Of a stretch of 64,000 bases of DNA, positions 24,026-37,245 are shown one piece after another. Source of the stretch: Prochilodus magdalenae. Its lineage: Eukaryota; Chordata; Actinopteri; Characiformes; Prochilodontidae. The position numbers and the translations under genes are program-made. The first letter of the stretch is position 1; each line of letters begins with the position of its first letter. Location of the stretch: the NCBI GenBank assembly GCA_024036415.1, contig JAMWET010002892.1, positions 124,501 to 188,500 of the forward strand. The letters are read 5' to 3'. Under the pieces are notes generated by a model. That model made no database searches and had not been told where the DNA came from. It saw only the letters and a list, made by a program, of their open reading frames with translations.

Positions 24026-24660
24026 GCAACATGATGAGCAGTCATGGTGGTCTACCTGTTTTTGGAGCCCCCCATTCAGAAAGGGAGGTTGATATGAGTC
24101 TCAGGTATTCATTGTGTCGGTGGATGCTATGGAACTGGACATGTTAGGCCTTCAGCTCGGCTCCTGAAGTGCTATTCTCAAATCCCTGGGTTCTACCGAA
24201 AAGCGAACAATGAAATAAGACTGTAATAAATTCGGACCACACGTTCATGTAGTCCTGTCAGGAGAAAGCGTTAGGTCAAGGCCAAGAAGGCCCTGAGGGT
24301 TTCTCCACTCGTGCACTAAACTGATCTCAGTGAGATGTTTGTCCCAGCCCGAGAGGTACAGCAGTGCACAAGATGGTGTGCGGTAAGTGGGTTAAGCTAT
24401 TTGTTGGGTGCTGGAGTCACCCGGTTCTGCAGGCAGGCTGAACCTCTGCCCCCGGCGCCACCATCTTGTTGGCGAATGGAGTCCCGGTTTGATCCGATAA
24501 CATGGGTGGAAGTGAGAATGATGTCTAGGCCTGGGCGTTGTGGACCCATGCACGCCCCCTTCCCCTGCGGAGAGGGTGTCCATTACACTTCTCCTCCAGC
24601 TCCCCCTCCCCACTCTGGCTTATTTAAAAGTCTGTCCCCTTAGTCAGCCTGCCGCCTGGC
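24026..24660. other. Unassigned sequence
   Basis: Single-copy; no gene or repeat recognised. Confidence 0.35.
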
Positions 24661-25640
24661 AGTCCCCGGAGAATGTACCCTGATTTCTTCATTCATTTCC
24701 CGCGCAGAGAAAGCTCTCCACGCCAGGCCCGGCTCCGGCTCCGTCAGGCTCCATGCAGGATAAATTTAGCTGCTGCTTCGGCACCTGGCTCATGCCTTAT
24801 TTATCACCTTTGTCTTTGTGCTGCCGCTGCCGAACATAAGCAGCGCAGGCTGCCATCTCCAGAAACTCGCCGGCGTTCATTCAGGATTGATCAGATCTCT
24901 ACAGGCTTTTGTTTAGCTTCCGGCTCAGGAAGAGCTCCTAGTTTATGGAATAGTGATATTCCCTATTCGTTATTCACCATTGCCTAACTTCCGTAGTCGC
25001 CTGGTTAGACTAAACTTCCAGGACTTCTGCTCAGATTCCAAGCGAACCTTCCGAGGCCACGTTACACCTGGAGAACCAGGCTACATGATGTGAGAAAAGT
25101 CCAAACGCTGCTCCCGGGAAAAGGATAGGAAAGCCTCCTCTATCCCATGCTTCCCTGTGCACCGTCCTCCCTTCCCCCACGCTGTGACTGTGGCGAGTGG
25201 TGCACATCTGTCCGGAGCAGCGGCACCGGCACTCCATTCTCCCCCTTGTTTGTTGTCATAGCGCTGTGCTTCGTCAGTAAATCCAGCGAACGCAGGATAA
25301 GTAGGCCGGCCCTGTAGGCGGGATGAAAGGGATTGGGAAGTGGGAGAGGAGAGAGGGCCGTGCCTGCGTCTCTTCCCCCCTCCTGGCAAACGGCCTGCCA
25401 TCCATTCTAGAAACATTTAATTAATGCTATTTGGCTCCATTGCTGATGCATCGAGTCAGCCTGTTTTCCGAAACGCGCGGTGAGATAATATGATCTATCA
25501 CGGCACATTTGCATCCCAAAGCCTTTTGGGTAGAGCCCTGCCCTCCTTGATATACACGGCATTGTGTTTAAGTACAAGACGGATTCACACGGGGCAATAA
25601 ACACGATTACTGAGTAGCCAGGATGAACTCTGCTGTGGGC
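24661..25640. promoter_or_regulatory. Single-copy blocks resembling conserved non-coding DNA
   Basis: Around 1 kb with no repeats and dense transcription-factor-like words: ACCTTTGTCTTTGTG near 24808, TTTAATTAATGC near 25416, a perfect octamer ATTTGCAT at 25507-25514. No coding pattern. If conserved across fishes it would be an upstream or intronic enhancer candidate for fbxl16. Judged by eye only. Confidence 0.3.
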
Positions 25641-25686
25641 CGTCCCATTTAAATACCTCGCTCGGGGAGTTTAGTTCCAGTAAGAG

Positions 25687-25895
25687 AAGGTCTGGGTAAA
25701 GGAGATCCAGGAGAGGTGCTGAGGAGGTCCTAAGAAGGTCTGGGTAAAGGAGATCCTGGAGAGGTGCTGAGGAGGTCCTAAGAAGGTCTGGGTAAAGGAG
25801 ATCCTGGAGAGGTGCTGAGGAGGTCCTAAGAAGGTCTGGGTAAAGGAGATCCTGGAGAGGTGCTGAGGAGGTCCTAAGAAGGTCTGGGTAAAGGA
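25687..25895. repeat. 48-bp minisatellite
   Basis: About 4.3 units beginning AAGGTCTGGGTAAAGGAGAT. The first unit differs at CCAG/CCTG. Confidence 0.95.
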
Positions 25896-26087
25896 GATCA
25901 CACACTGGCTATTAGGCAAAAGCCAAGCTAGGTCCTGGGCTTTACTTGGCTTCGGCTGTTGGGCCTTGTAGGTGCTGCCCGGCTAAGATAGCTAGCCTTA
26001 GACAGCTATCCTCACCTCAGCTAGCCTACGCTATCTTTGCATGTTGGGGAAGATGTTTAATTGGACGCACAGGCAGCTGTATGCTAG

Positions 26088-26163
26088 ATGCTGGAACATT
26101 GCTGTGAGGATTTGTTTGCATTCAGCAGCAGGATCATTAGGTCTGGTACTGATGGTGGATGAT
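26088..26163 (-). mobile_element. Decayed Tc1-like transposase 3' fragment
   Basis: Same fragment type as 5770-5960: GGAACATTGCTGTGAGG, then GATCATTAGGTCTGGTACTG. The minus strand resembles the C-terminal Tc1-like transposase segment around PDLTNA. Confidence 0.45.
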
Positions 26164-26587
26164 CAGTTCTGGATCACAGGTAGCTGTGGTTGTATAGTGT
26201 ATAGTGGTTTGGCTCATCGCCTGGCCGAGTACGAGCTCTGATACTGTGTTATTGGTTCCCACCTCGGAACAGGGATCTGATAAAGTTGGCTGTAATTTTG
26301 AGATTTGAATATTTCACTGTTAAATTGCAGTTTTGAGATCACATTGATTGATCTTCAGCCCTAATTACAACCCCTGATCTGATGTTAGGAGTCAGCCTGC
26401 TGTATGTTTACAGGACGTATTTATGTTTATTGGATCATGCGAAAGCCTTGATTAATCCAGACAACCTAACGACCCCGTGATTGGTCACATCACATAGCAG
26501 TGATTGGTTAACAGCTCGTTTTCATATTACACACTGAGATAAGAGTATCGTGAGGGCTGTTACTCACCAGACTAAAAATGAGTCCTG

Positions 26588-26975
26588 TTGTATGTTTAAG
26601 GTGGTAGTACCTTCAGGGTCCAGCAGATGGCGCCGCCTGAGGATGATAGGGCTATAAACCCCTGTGAGCTGTGAGTGACAGGATCCATAGATTGGGAGGA
26701 GGTGCTACAGTGCAGGGAATGTCTCGTTCCATGTGTGGAAAATGGCTCCAGAGCAGATGTTAATGTTTGGCTAAAAGGAGTGACTGCATGTGGGCGTGGC
26801 CAAAGACCATAGTGTGGAGGAAGTAGCTGAAAAAATACAATCCCAGCCTACAGGGAATTCTCCTCGGAACTGTGCCAGGGAAGGCATCCACCACATCTGG
26901 ACCACCTGACCAGTTCTCTGATGTGAGAGTGTCTGAACACTGATGTGGCTACACAGTCCAGTACATGACAGCTGT
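26588..26975 (+). mobile_element. Deleted Tc1-like element, family T, copy 2
   Basis: Same layout as copy 1 but missing about 40 bp of the helix-turn-helix stretch (after GAAGTAGCTGAA the sequence jumps to AATACAATCCCAG) and the 3' portion. Confidence 0.7.
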
Positions 26976-27780
26976 TACCTGCTGGTGGTGACGAGCTCAT
27001 TGCTGTACAGCCCTGGTTCTAGTTATCAGTGTTCTCTGACCTGATGCAGGCTCAGACCCTGTGGGCAGGGACAGTGGTCAGGTCTTTCCAGGAGTGGAGC
27101 TGTACATTAGGAGACGCTGAATGAGCACCCGGACTGGTATAGAGATCACTTGTCCTACGAGGACAGGACAGTTTTAGGGCTTTAGCGTACTCTGCTACTC
27201 TGCTTTGTGCTCATGCCAGGACCTCATACCAACCCCTCTTTCAGTTCCTGTTACTAGCTGGGGTTCATGGTGCTGGGGGGGAAAGCAGTGCAGTCAGGGA
27301 CGAATGGAACAATGGTAATGAAGTTGATCAGGCAAAACATGAAACGTCATGGGTTCATAATGTGTGTGGTTGTAGCTGTAGTTAGAGGAGGCTGCAGCTG
27401 CTTCCTTCCCGGCCTCTTGTTAGAATTTTCCTGTTCCATCATAAACGGTTTAATGGTTTTACCATGGAAGCTGAAACGAGAGGAAGACGCTGGCAGGTAG
27501 GAAGCCTGGTGGTTGTAATTCTGGTAGTTTTTAATTAAGGTGCTATAAGCTGTTAAATGTCCTACCTGGAGTTTCGTCTAGGGAACTACCCAGAAACCTG
27601 CGGTACGGCAGGATATTCCAACAAGGTAACACAATTCCCACAACACCGGGAGGCTGCGCCGAGGACGCAGGTGCAGCAGACACTTGGCTTGTTTGCTACT
27701 TCCTTGACACGCACACAGCGCCTTCCATTTACCGCATTACCATTACTGTGAGGTAAACTGCACCACGTACCGGTTTCAGT
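26976..27780. other. Unassigned sequence
   Basis: No coding or repeat identity recognised. Confidence 0.35.
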
Positions 27781-27784
27781 TCTC

Positions 27785-28335
27785 AGTCGACATCATCGTA
27801 TCATGCAGTCGGCAGCAGTGGATAGAAGAAGGCACGCACCAGCGGCATGAAGTTTCTGGGAGGACCTGCACGAACCACAGAGAGAGAGAACCGACGCATT
27901 GTCCTGACTGACCCAACACCACCATTCCAAACCTCCAGTGAGCAGTGGTGTCCTCCATGGGTCCTCCTGTTAGTGCAGCACCATCGTCAGTCGGTGCTAA
28001 CAGCACCAAGATGAACGGTTTGTACTCACACGTCCAGAAGGTGTCCCTCCACCTCCACCCCTACCGCACCATCTGCAGGAACTGTGTGAGGATGTTCAAG
28101 CTGCATGGGATGGATTATCACAGGACACCATCAGGAACCTCTACAGCTCCATACCGAGACGTCTGGCGTGTTGGGTTAGCGAACACGGCGGCCCGACGCC
28201 ATACTGAGAGACAGACTTCTGTATGTGTAGCTCAATAAATATTGATCATATCAGTCTAAATTTATCATCAGTTATTGATCCTGGTCACCTTTATCTTCCT
28301 TCCCAACACACCCGCACTCCCACACCTCCTCCGGG
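27785..28335 (+). pseudogene. Tc1-like transposon relic, plus orientation
   Basis: Aligns, inverted, with 28985-29640. Retains transposase C-terminal sequence as in the other copy, but the central region holding the DESRF catalytic motif is deleted between about 27990 and 28000. Ends with ATTGATCATATCAGTCTAAA and a 3' untranslated stretch also present in the inverted copy. Confidence 0.7.
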
Positions 28336-28984
28336 GAGCAGCTGTTCTCCTGGTGATGAGTGTAGCTGTTATAGAGAATGAATTAATTGTACATCAGTAT
28401 TGATAGTAGCTCAGGTTATACAGGACCTTATCAGTATTGTGGTAATGACCGATCAGGAACCAATTTTGTGCCTGTGTTAATTATTATTTATTGAATTACC
28501 AGCAGACTAATGTTTGTTTTTGATCACACGCAGGTTACAAGAATGCCTGGACAAACGGCATTCATGTCTGATTTCATATACCGCTTATTTAAAAAAAAAA
28601 CATTTTAAAGCTAGGTGTAAATTTGCATCATGGTGTGTTGTTGACAGACTTGAGCAGCAGATGCAGCCGTTAGTCGAGACACAAGCCACTAACATGTGCT
28701 GAAAGAATGTTCACCACCAGAATAACACGGTTTCAACTCTCAGCACCAGATGTTCACGTGAGGCGAGAACATAACCGTGCAGAATATGCAGCGAGGTCTG
28801 TATTACCATTTCACACATTCTCTTAGCCACAGTGAAATAACACCTCTGTGGAATATTTATCAGTGGGAATTAATCAATCAAAATTCATTTATAGCTCTTT
28901 ACAAATGATGTTGTCTCAAATCAGTCTTACAGAACAGCAGTTTACGGAAACATTAAAGAATAAAACTATAAGAAACTACACTCT
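28336..28984. other. Spacer between inverted Tc1-like copies
   Basis: AT-rich, no coding signal recognised. Confidence 0.45.
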
Positions 28985-29640
28985 CATCACCAGGAGATCA
29001 GCTGCTCCCAGGAGGAGGTGTGGGAGTGCGGGTGTGTTGGGAAGGAAGATAAAGGTGACCAGGATCAATAACTGATGATGAATTTAGACTGATATGATCA
29101 ATATTTATTGAGCTACACATACAGAAGTCTGTCTCTCAGTATGGCGTCGGGCCGCCGTGTTCGCTAACCCAACACGCCAGACGTCTCGGTATGGAGCTGT
29201 AGAGGTTCCTAATGGAGTCCTGTGATAATCCATCCCATGCAGCTTGAACATCCTCACACAGTTCCTGCAGATGGTGCGGTAGGGGTGGAGGTGGAGGACA
29301 CCAGGTCTTCTGGACGTGTGACACCAAACCGGTCATCTTGGTGCTGACCACGGTGCCTCCACACACGGACTCGTTGGGCGTCTCCACCAAGACTAAAGCG
29401 GGACTCGTCACTGAAGATGACCCGCTGCCATTCTGAGTCCCTCCATGACAGTCTGGTACGACACCACTGCAGTGTTTGGTGACGGTGACGTGGTGTTAAG
29501 GACAGTCGTGGTAACGGTCTGTGTGCATGTAGTCCTGCGTGGTGCAGCCGTCTGCCGATGGTGCTGCACTAACAGGAGGACTCATGGAGGACACCACTGC
29601 TCACTGGAGGTCTGTCAGGTTCAGAGATAAGGCCCGTCCT
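28985..29640 (-). pseudogene. Tc1-like transposase pseudogene
   Basis: On the minus strand it reads QWCRTRLSWRDSEW, then VIFSDESRFSLGGDAQRVRV around 29360-29420, which contains the second catalytic Asp of the Tc1/mariner DDE/DDD domain. In a shifted frame it reads AWDGLSQDSIRNLYSSIPRR and ends HGGPTPY near 29137, the typical C-terminus. The change of frame and absence of an N-terminus mark it as dead. Confidence 0.8.
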
Positions 29641-30650
29641 TATTTACCTCACATGCTCAGTCGAGTGTGAAACTTGAATCGTCAGCACGTCTCATGATGT
29701 CAGGCCTACACACCAGGTCTCACTCCTGTTGCTTGGCTTCTCCTGGGTGCTGATGTGAACCCAGGTTCAGGGTAGAACCCCCGTGGCATCGAGTTCATTG
29801 TTGTCACTTGTTCTTTTTCACTGGTACAACAGAACAAAAGAAGTAACGTCGCCCCCTACACTTCCTGTAGGGTATTACACTCTGTCAGTACCCACCTGCC
29901 TTTCTTGAAATAACCACTCAGGTACGTACATTGTGATATCAGTGATGTCTGACTCTCATGTCGTATGGCTTCACCTCCTCGTTTCTCTTTAGCCATGGAG
30001 TCCTCTCTTTAACGACACCATGCATTTGAAGCTACTAGACTTAAGAGGTGTACCATGACCCCTTGTGAGGGCGCTATGCCTAGAGACCAGAAGTGATGTT
30101 CAGGTAAAGCATGTATAACATAGAGAAGGCCAGTAGACACCCCTGTACCACCGCACATCACTCGGTGGGCTTCCAGCTGTTGTTCAGTAGTTGTGGGCGG
30201 GGCTCCTGGCTATGCCTCTTATTAACTTCCTTGTTAATACCCAAACGAGTCAGGCTTTCTCCGAGAACCAGTCATTTGCTGCTGAAAGGAATCCTGTTTG
30301 GATGTTTCGCTGAGAGGGAAGTTTATGTAACTGACCTCATTATAAGATTTTGCCAGATTTGCAGCGCCTGTACAAGTCTCCCAGACTTGCCTTAGTTACA
30401 ACTGAGCTCCAGTGTGTCCTGTGTGGCATGTTCTGGCTGTTGGAAGGTGGTTCCTGTTCCCCCTCCTGTTTCGTCGGATCTGATCTTTAGCTGGAAGGTG
30501 ACTCTTTGCGGATTTTCATATCAGCTGTTTTGACAGAAAGGTATTTTTGCCTCTCAGGAGGAATGCACAACACCTTTTATATTGGGAACCACATGCAGAA
30601 GGTGTTACACTGTTAGTGTGAGAAACACACCAGGTCACGCAAACTCATAG
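29641..30650. other. Unassigned sequence
   Basis: Mixed single-copy DNA without recognisable exons or repeats. Confidence 0.35.
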
Positions 30651-30659
30651 ACTGGGACC

Positions 30660-30765
30660 TGCTGCACAATGTGGCCTGATGTGGATGAACTCCATGACCC
30701 GGACAGAGCCCTGACCCCAACCCTTACTGAACACCTTCGTAAAGAAGAGGATCATGGGTCGAGGG
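30660..30765 (+). mobile_element. Short Tc1-like transposase fragment
   Basis: GATGAACTCCATGACCCGGA and CAGAGCCCTGACCCCAACCC resemble the segment before the third catalytic residue of Tc1-like elements (PDLNPIEHL type). Too short to place further. Confidence 0.35.
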
Positions 30766-32190
30766 TCAGTCCAGCCCCAATCTGCACATGGAAACCATAT
30801 CTAAGGTGCATTAACATTAAAGGTGGCACCATGAGGTGGCACCTTAAACCATGCTAGCATGAGAGCTTTTTAATACTGACTGTGTTTTAGTGTGGATTCA
30901 GTTCAGACACGGTTCAGATTGATAATCTCTACTTCCACACCGAACTGATTCAGACCAGCACAACATTAGAATTATTTCCAATTTTAAAGTTAAGCCACCA
31001 AAATATCCAACCTGGAATATTACATCTGGAGCTGAATATGCGCTATGACTCGTACGAACACATGCTCTGTTAGGTAGAGGGTGGTGGTTTACCGTGTAAC
31101 CAGTAGCTGTAGTGTAGTTTCCACCTCCCTCGTACTCCATACGGTCTAAACCTACGCTCACCTATCCTCTGTTTTACTGCAGGGTGTAGCTTCAGCTTAC
31201 CTAACACTAACGCATCAGCCAATCAGAGGCTTGGGACGAGGTTCATTAGCCGGTCCAGCAGATTGTGGTTAGAGCTACACTGTACAGGAAGGCAGATCTC
31301 CAGGTTCAGGGTTGCTGACCGCTGAGCTCACACCGTGGCTCTTCGTTCGGCCTGCTCAGTCACCAGCTTCAGCTTTCGTCCTGTCGGGGCGTCTGGTTTG
31401 AAGTTAGCTTTCATCAGCTTTGGGGTCATAACAAAATAGCAACAAAGGCTAAGGAAAGCTATCAAAGGCGGGTGCAGCAGACTGGGTCAGAACTAGGCTC
31501 GGTCTAGGACCAGGGTTGGTGACTACTGGCCTAAACCACGTCACCTGAGGTTTATCGTTTACTGAGATGCTGGCCTTTGCCAAATTAATATACAGCACAG
31601 GTTTCCACCTTCCAACCAATCACGTTCCAGATGAGTGTTTATGTGGGTGTTTATGTAGTCCAGTACATCAGTATCAGTACATTATCAATAAACACCAATG
31701 GATTAACTGAAGCTTGGTGGAAGGACCACGTCTGAGGCCCCTGGTCCCAGTGAATGTCCAGTCACTTCAGTCACACAGTCTTTTCTCACAACCACGCGCT
31801 GGGCACTGCGCTCTCGTATATTGCATGGCTTGTTGCATTATGTATCCGTACACTGTATTAGAGTATTAGAGGCTCGTCCTGGATAGATCCCGGAGCCCTT
31901 GTGTTAAAGGGCCACACTTGAGGCGGTGTGGGTGTTCCTGGTAACCCTGTTCTAAGCGGTGCGGGCCTCATGGGTGGTGCGTTTTATGTGGAAAGCTGGT
32001 TACATGCAGACTCGGTTATATGCTCCTGAACACCCTCTCAGTTATTTACGAGGTGCTTTTCTTGTCCTTGGTGTAACCGACCTCCCTCCTGGGGACCCAT
32101 CTGGGTGGCAGAGCTGTCCTTCTTTTCGTCCTGCTCCCCCACAAACACACAACTGTTCACTGGCAAACAGCGTAGTTTTATATGTATGTG
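30766..32190. other. Unassigned sequence
   Basis: No gene or named repeat recognised. Confidence 0.35.
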
Positions 32191-32194
32191 TTAT

Positions 32195-32445
32195 ATTAGG
32201 TACACTTCAAAGTTTTTACACTCGGTGGGGATTCTATCAGCTCCACTGTCCGTACAGGACACTCTGTAGGTGTACAGGTCCAGACTGTAGTCCATCTGTT
32301 TCTCTGTGTACTGTATTACCCTGTTCTTCAATGGTCAGGACCCCCACAGGACCCCCACAGAGCAGGTAGTATGTGGGTGGTGGATCATTCTTAGCACTGC
32401 AGTGACCCTGACGTGGTAGTGGTGTGTTAGTGTGTGTGTGTGTGT
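32195..32445 (-). repeat. Dispersed foldback repeat, family A, partial copy 3
   Basis: Contains GGATCATTCTTAGCACTGCA, TCTGTTTCTCTGTGTACTG and CTTCAATGGTCAGGACCCCC, as in copy 1 but reversed. A TTAGGTACACT remnant at 32196-32206 is flush with its left end. Ends in a GT run. Confidence 0.7.
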
Positions 32446-32793
32446 GTGGATCCGATTAGGTTCTCAGTGAAGGTTGCATGTTTGGGATCATGGGCTGATC
32501 CTTTGTTTCTCCACACATCACTGTGGTAGGTGAATACTGGTCTCATCAGTCCTCAGAAGTCTGTCCTGTGGTCTGTGTCTCGTTAATGTGTTTCTATGGC
32601 GATCCTGATGCCTAATGCTGATGACTGGTTTGTGTTCTTTGTTTACCTCTGTGTTTCTGGTCCTGAAGTTTTCCTCACATGGTGGGCTGTGATAACTTCA
32701 CCCCTGCCTTGTGGAGGTTGTTGCTGTCAAAACACTTTTGTTTTGGACTTTCTATTCACAGTTCTCACCATGTTATAGTAACCAACAGCTGTT
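32446..32793. other. Unassigned sequence
   Basis: Nothing recognised. Confidence 0.35.
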
Positions 32794-34650
32794 ATCATAC
32801 TGTTACAGGAACATGTGTAGGTGCATCGTACTGTTACAGGAACATGTGTAGGTGTATCATACTGTTACAGGAACATGTGTAGGTGTATCATACTGTTACA
32901 GGAACATGTGTAGGTGATGTACTGTTACAGGAACATGTGTAGGTGTTGTACTGTTACAGGAACGTGTGTAGGTGTATCATACTGTTACAGGAACATGTGT
33001 AGGTGTTGTACTGTTACAGGAACGTGTGTAGGTGTATCATACTGTTACAGGAACATGTGTAGGTGTATCATACTGTTACAGGAACATGTGTAGGTGTATC
33101 ATACTGTTACAGGAACATGTGTAGGTGTATCGTACTGTTACAGGAACATGTATAGGTGTATCATACTGTTACAGGAACACATGTAGGTGTATCATACTGT
33201 TACAGGAACATGTGTAGGTGATGTACTGTTACAGGAACATGTGTAGGTGTATCATACTGTTACAGGAACATGTGTAGGTGTATCGTACTGTTACAGGAAC
33301 ATGTGTAGGTGTATCATACTGTTACAGGAACATGTGTAGGTGTATCGTACTGTTACAGGAACTTGTAGGTGTATCGTACTGTTACAGGAACATGTGTAGG
33401 TGTATCGTACTGTTACAGGAACATGTGTAGGTGTATCGTACTGTTACAGGAACATGTGTAGGTGTATCGTACTGTTACAGGAACATGTGTAGGTGTATCA
33501 TACTGTTACAGGAACATGTGTAGGTGTATCGTACTGTTACAGGAACACATGTAGGTGTATCGTACTGTTACAGGAACATGTGTAGGTGATGTACTGTTAC
33601 AGGAACACATGTAGGTGTATCGTACTGTTACAGGAACATGTGTAGGTGTATCATACTGTTACATGAACATGTGTAGGTGTATCATACTGTTACAGGAACA
33701 TGTGTAGGTGGTGTACTGTTACAGGAACATGTGTAGGTGTATCGTACTGTTACAGGAACGTGTGTAGGTGTATCGTACTGTTACAGGAACATGTATAGGT
33801 GTATCATACTGTTACAGGAACACATGTAGGTGTATCATACTGTTACAGGAAGATGTGTAGGTGTATCATACTGTTACAGGAACATGTGTAGGTGTATCGT
33901 ACTGTTATAGGAACATGTGTAGGTGTATCATACTGTTACAGGAACATGTGTAGGTGTATTATACTGTTACAGGAACATGTGTAGGTGTATCGTACTGTTA
34001 CAGGAACATGTGTAGGTGTATCGTACTGTTACAGGAACACATGTAGGTGTATCGTACTGTTACAGGAACATGTGTAGGTGATGTACTGTTACAGAAACAC
34101 ATGTAGGTGTATCGTACTGTTACAGGAACATGTGTAGGTGATGTACTGTTACAGGAACACATGTAGGTGTATCGTACTGTTACAGGAACATGTGTAGGTG
34201 CATCGTACTGTTATAGGAACATGTGTAGGTGCATCGTACTGTTACAGGAACATGTGTAGGTGCATCGTACTGTTACAGGAACATGTGTAGGTGTATCGTA
34301 CTGTTACAGGAACATGTGTAGGTGTATCGTACTGTTACAGAAACATGTGTAGGTGTAACGTACTGTTACAGAAACATGTGTAGGTGTATCGTACTGTTAC
34401 AGGAACATGTGTAGGTGTATCGTACTGTTACAGGAACATGTGTAGGTGTATCGTACTGTTACAGGAACATGTGTAGGTGCATCGTACTGTTACAGGAACA
34501 TGTGTAGGTGCATCGTACTGTTACAGGAACATGTGTAGGTGTCGTACTGTTACAGAAACATGCGTAGGTGTATCGTACTGTTACAGAAACATGCGTAGGT
34601 GTATCGTACTGTTACAGAAACATGTGTGGGTGTATCATACTGTTACAGTA
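32794..34650 (+). repeat. 31-bp minisatellite
   Basis: About 60 units with core TACTGTTACAGGAACATGTG. Short 29-bp variants (GTGATGTACTG) recur, and two-unit blocks are repeated near 32940-33055. Confidence 0.97.
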
Positions 34651-35640
34651 AATACACTGTGTCATACTGCTACAGTAATGAGTGTACTGTGTAGTCTGTA
34701 TCACACTCTAAACGTCTGTTGGATCATGCAGTATTCATCCGTGAGATGTTATGTAACCCACTTGTGCACGCTGGGTATGACTGCAGTTTCAGCGTCGCAT
34801 ACACACTCCGTATGTTTAGTGCGCAGATGTTGCACAGATTTGTCTTCCGTCTGTAGAGCTGTCTGATCTTTGTTGGATTCAGTGATGTGGCACTGTATTA
34901 TAAAAGGTAAACGATGCGGAGCAGCCATAACTGATATCTTTTCATTCATATAACGATAGTCCTTCTTATTAATGAGCCGCATTACTGCTCTCATCGTGTG
35001 CTACGCTTTACTGTGTATGTGATGCTGTAAACTGTGGTGTAGAGCGCTGTGGTGCAGGTGCCTGACTCAAAAAGTAAAGTGCCAAAACGGATGGCATATG
35101 GATGGGGCATTGGCACCCTGCCACTTCGCTCTTCTTGGCCCATTTCCGGGTACAAAGAGTTCCCACCAGTGCCGTCGAGACTGTGGCTAATACATGTATT
35201 GCTGTGGACTGTACAGGCTTGTGCTTCAATCTCTGTATTGCTTGTTCTTAGCACAATTAGCATTATTCGTTTTAGGGATGGTTACAGCTTTGATGCCAAG
35301 CTGGCATCTCGATCCGAGGTGAAGTGTGGCTCGGTGTTTGTCACGGTCACATGGCGCTGATGACATGGTTCATGGCTACTTTAACAGAACTGAGTATTTG
35401 CTGTGGCTCCTCTGGTTGCATCGTTTTACCGTTCCTTAGATTTATGCCATGTCAGGTCAGGTCTGGATTCACGAATGTGAATCAGCTTTATTACAGCTTC
35501 CTTTAGTTTAATAGTTTAACAACCACACTGACATCCATATCATCACCACCTACATATTAACCTTATTCCTAATTATCCCAGGACTAGTGTTTCCTACGAT
35601 ACTGACCAGATAAATATTATTTTTTAATCTGAGTGTCTAA
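34651..35640. other. Unassigned sequence
   Basis: Single-copy, no exon recognised. Confidence 0.35.
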
Positions 35641-35995
35641 AACATTAGATTAGTATATACATATAAGACCTATAATAGGGATGTAACAGTTTACATAGGA
35701 TTGCAGTGTATATGTAAAAAAGTATTATAAATGTATATAGTAACAATGTATAGATGCATATTTGAGCTATTATACAATGTAACGGCATATATGCATATAA
35801 GGTACATAAAAATGTATATATGTAACATGTGGGTAATAGGGATATAGTAATGCATATATGATATACACTTTAATATGTATATATGCATGTTTGGGCTATA
35901 ATGCATGTAACGTATATGGCAGTTTATACATATGTAGGTAATATAATAAGTATATGACTAAATGCATAGATGTTTAATAGGTATATAAGTATGTA
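35641..35995. repeat. AT-rich degenerate repeat
   Basis: Cryptic repetition of TATATGCATATA-like and AATGTATATATGTAAC-like words. Confidence 0.6.
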
Positions 35996-36697
35996 CATGT
36001 GCCGGGTGTTAGCCAGGTGCTAACATCTTGGCTGGAGCATGATACAGTAAGACACGATGAAGCACAACTCCTTCAGGACTTCCACCAGAGTCATTCAGAG
36101 TGAAGCATCGTTCTACACAAACCACCAAGTCAGAACTGTTCTCGGTGGTAGTGGATGGAACCAGGCGGCCCCCTCTGAAAGCTTGTGTAGATGGTGGTTG
36201 TAGATAGGGATTAAGCTGACTGTGTTTGTGGTGTAGACGCTTCCACGCTATCCACATACGCGTCTGTTATTCAGAGAGAGCTGGCGTAGCAGTGCAGCTG
36301 GATGAATGCGCTGTGCACACTGGTGCTGGGCTGAACTAGGCTCCATCAGGCTGCTCCTCAGAGCCCTCAGCTGCTCTCCGTGGTGCTGAAGTTGCATTGA
36401 GTGGGCTCTAACTGTCATCACCCCCCTCCCTCCAACCAACCCCCACTAATGCCAGCACTCTTCTCACTTCCTCCTCCACTTCTCTCTCTGCCACCCTCCG
36501 CCCTCACTGCTACAGCGCTTCTGCTCTTCCGCATCCTCACTGCTGTATCCCTGTATATAGCGGAGCTGTGCTACTAAAGCCTCCCCAGCCTGCAGGCGTT
36601 AATTCAGGTGTAGCGTAACGAGGATTTATATCTAAAATTTAATTATATATAGTTCAGATTACTCACCATACCTCTAAAACATCAAACAAATAGACAG
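35996..36697. other. Unassigned sequence
   Basis: No gene or repeat recognised. Confidence 0.35.
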
Positions 36698-37140
36698 GCT
36701 CCTGCAGGTGGCGCTGCACGAGGATGACGGGGCTATAAACCCCTGTGGGGTGTGAGTGACGGGATCCATAGATTGGGAGGAGGTGCTACAGTGCAGGGAA
36801 TGTCTCGTTCCATGTGTGGAAAATGGCTCCAGAGCAGATGTTAATGATTGGCTAAAAGGAGGGACTGCATGTGGGCGTGGCCAAAGACCATAGTGTGAAG
36901 GAAGTAGCTGAATCTGCAGGTGTATGGAAGCGTACGGTCATACGGGTCTACCAGCAGTGGATACAATCCCAGCCTATAGGGAATTCTCCTCGGAACTGTG
37001 CCAGGGAAGGCCTCCACCACATCTGGACCACCTGACCAGTTCTCTGGTGTGAGAGTGTCTGAACACTGATGTGGCTACATCCAGAACCTTGTCCAGTACA
37101 TACCCAGTCCAGTCCCAGCTGGTACTGGTGCTGGTGGAGG
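36698..37140 (+). mobile_element. Deleted Tc1-like element, family T, copy 3
   Basis: The same 440-bp body as copy 1, including the helix-turn-helix segment. Its 3' end abuts a family B fragment at 37140-37245. Confidence 0.75.
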
Positions 37141-37245
37141 TGCTACTTTTGCTTTGGTGGATGTCTGTGTCTTAGTGAGGATCATCTTGAACAGCTACAC
37201 ATCCTTTCAGGCCCACAGTGTTAAGGTGCTTCCCAGAGTGGAAGG
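37140..37245 (+). repeat. Dispersed repeat family B, fragment
   Basis: GAACAGCTACACATCCTTTC followed by a GTGTTAAGGTGCTTC stretch, as in family B at 10220-10300. Confidence 0.6.
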
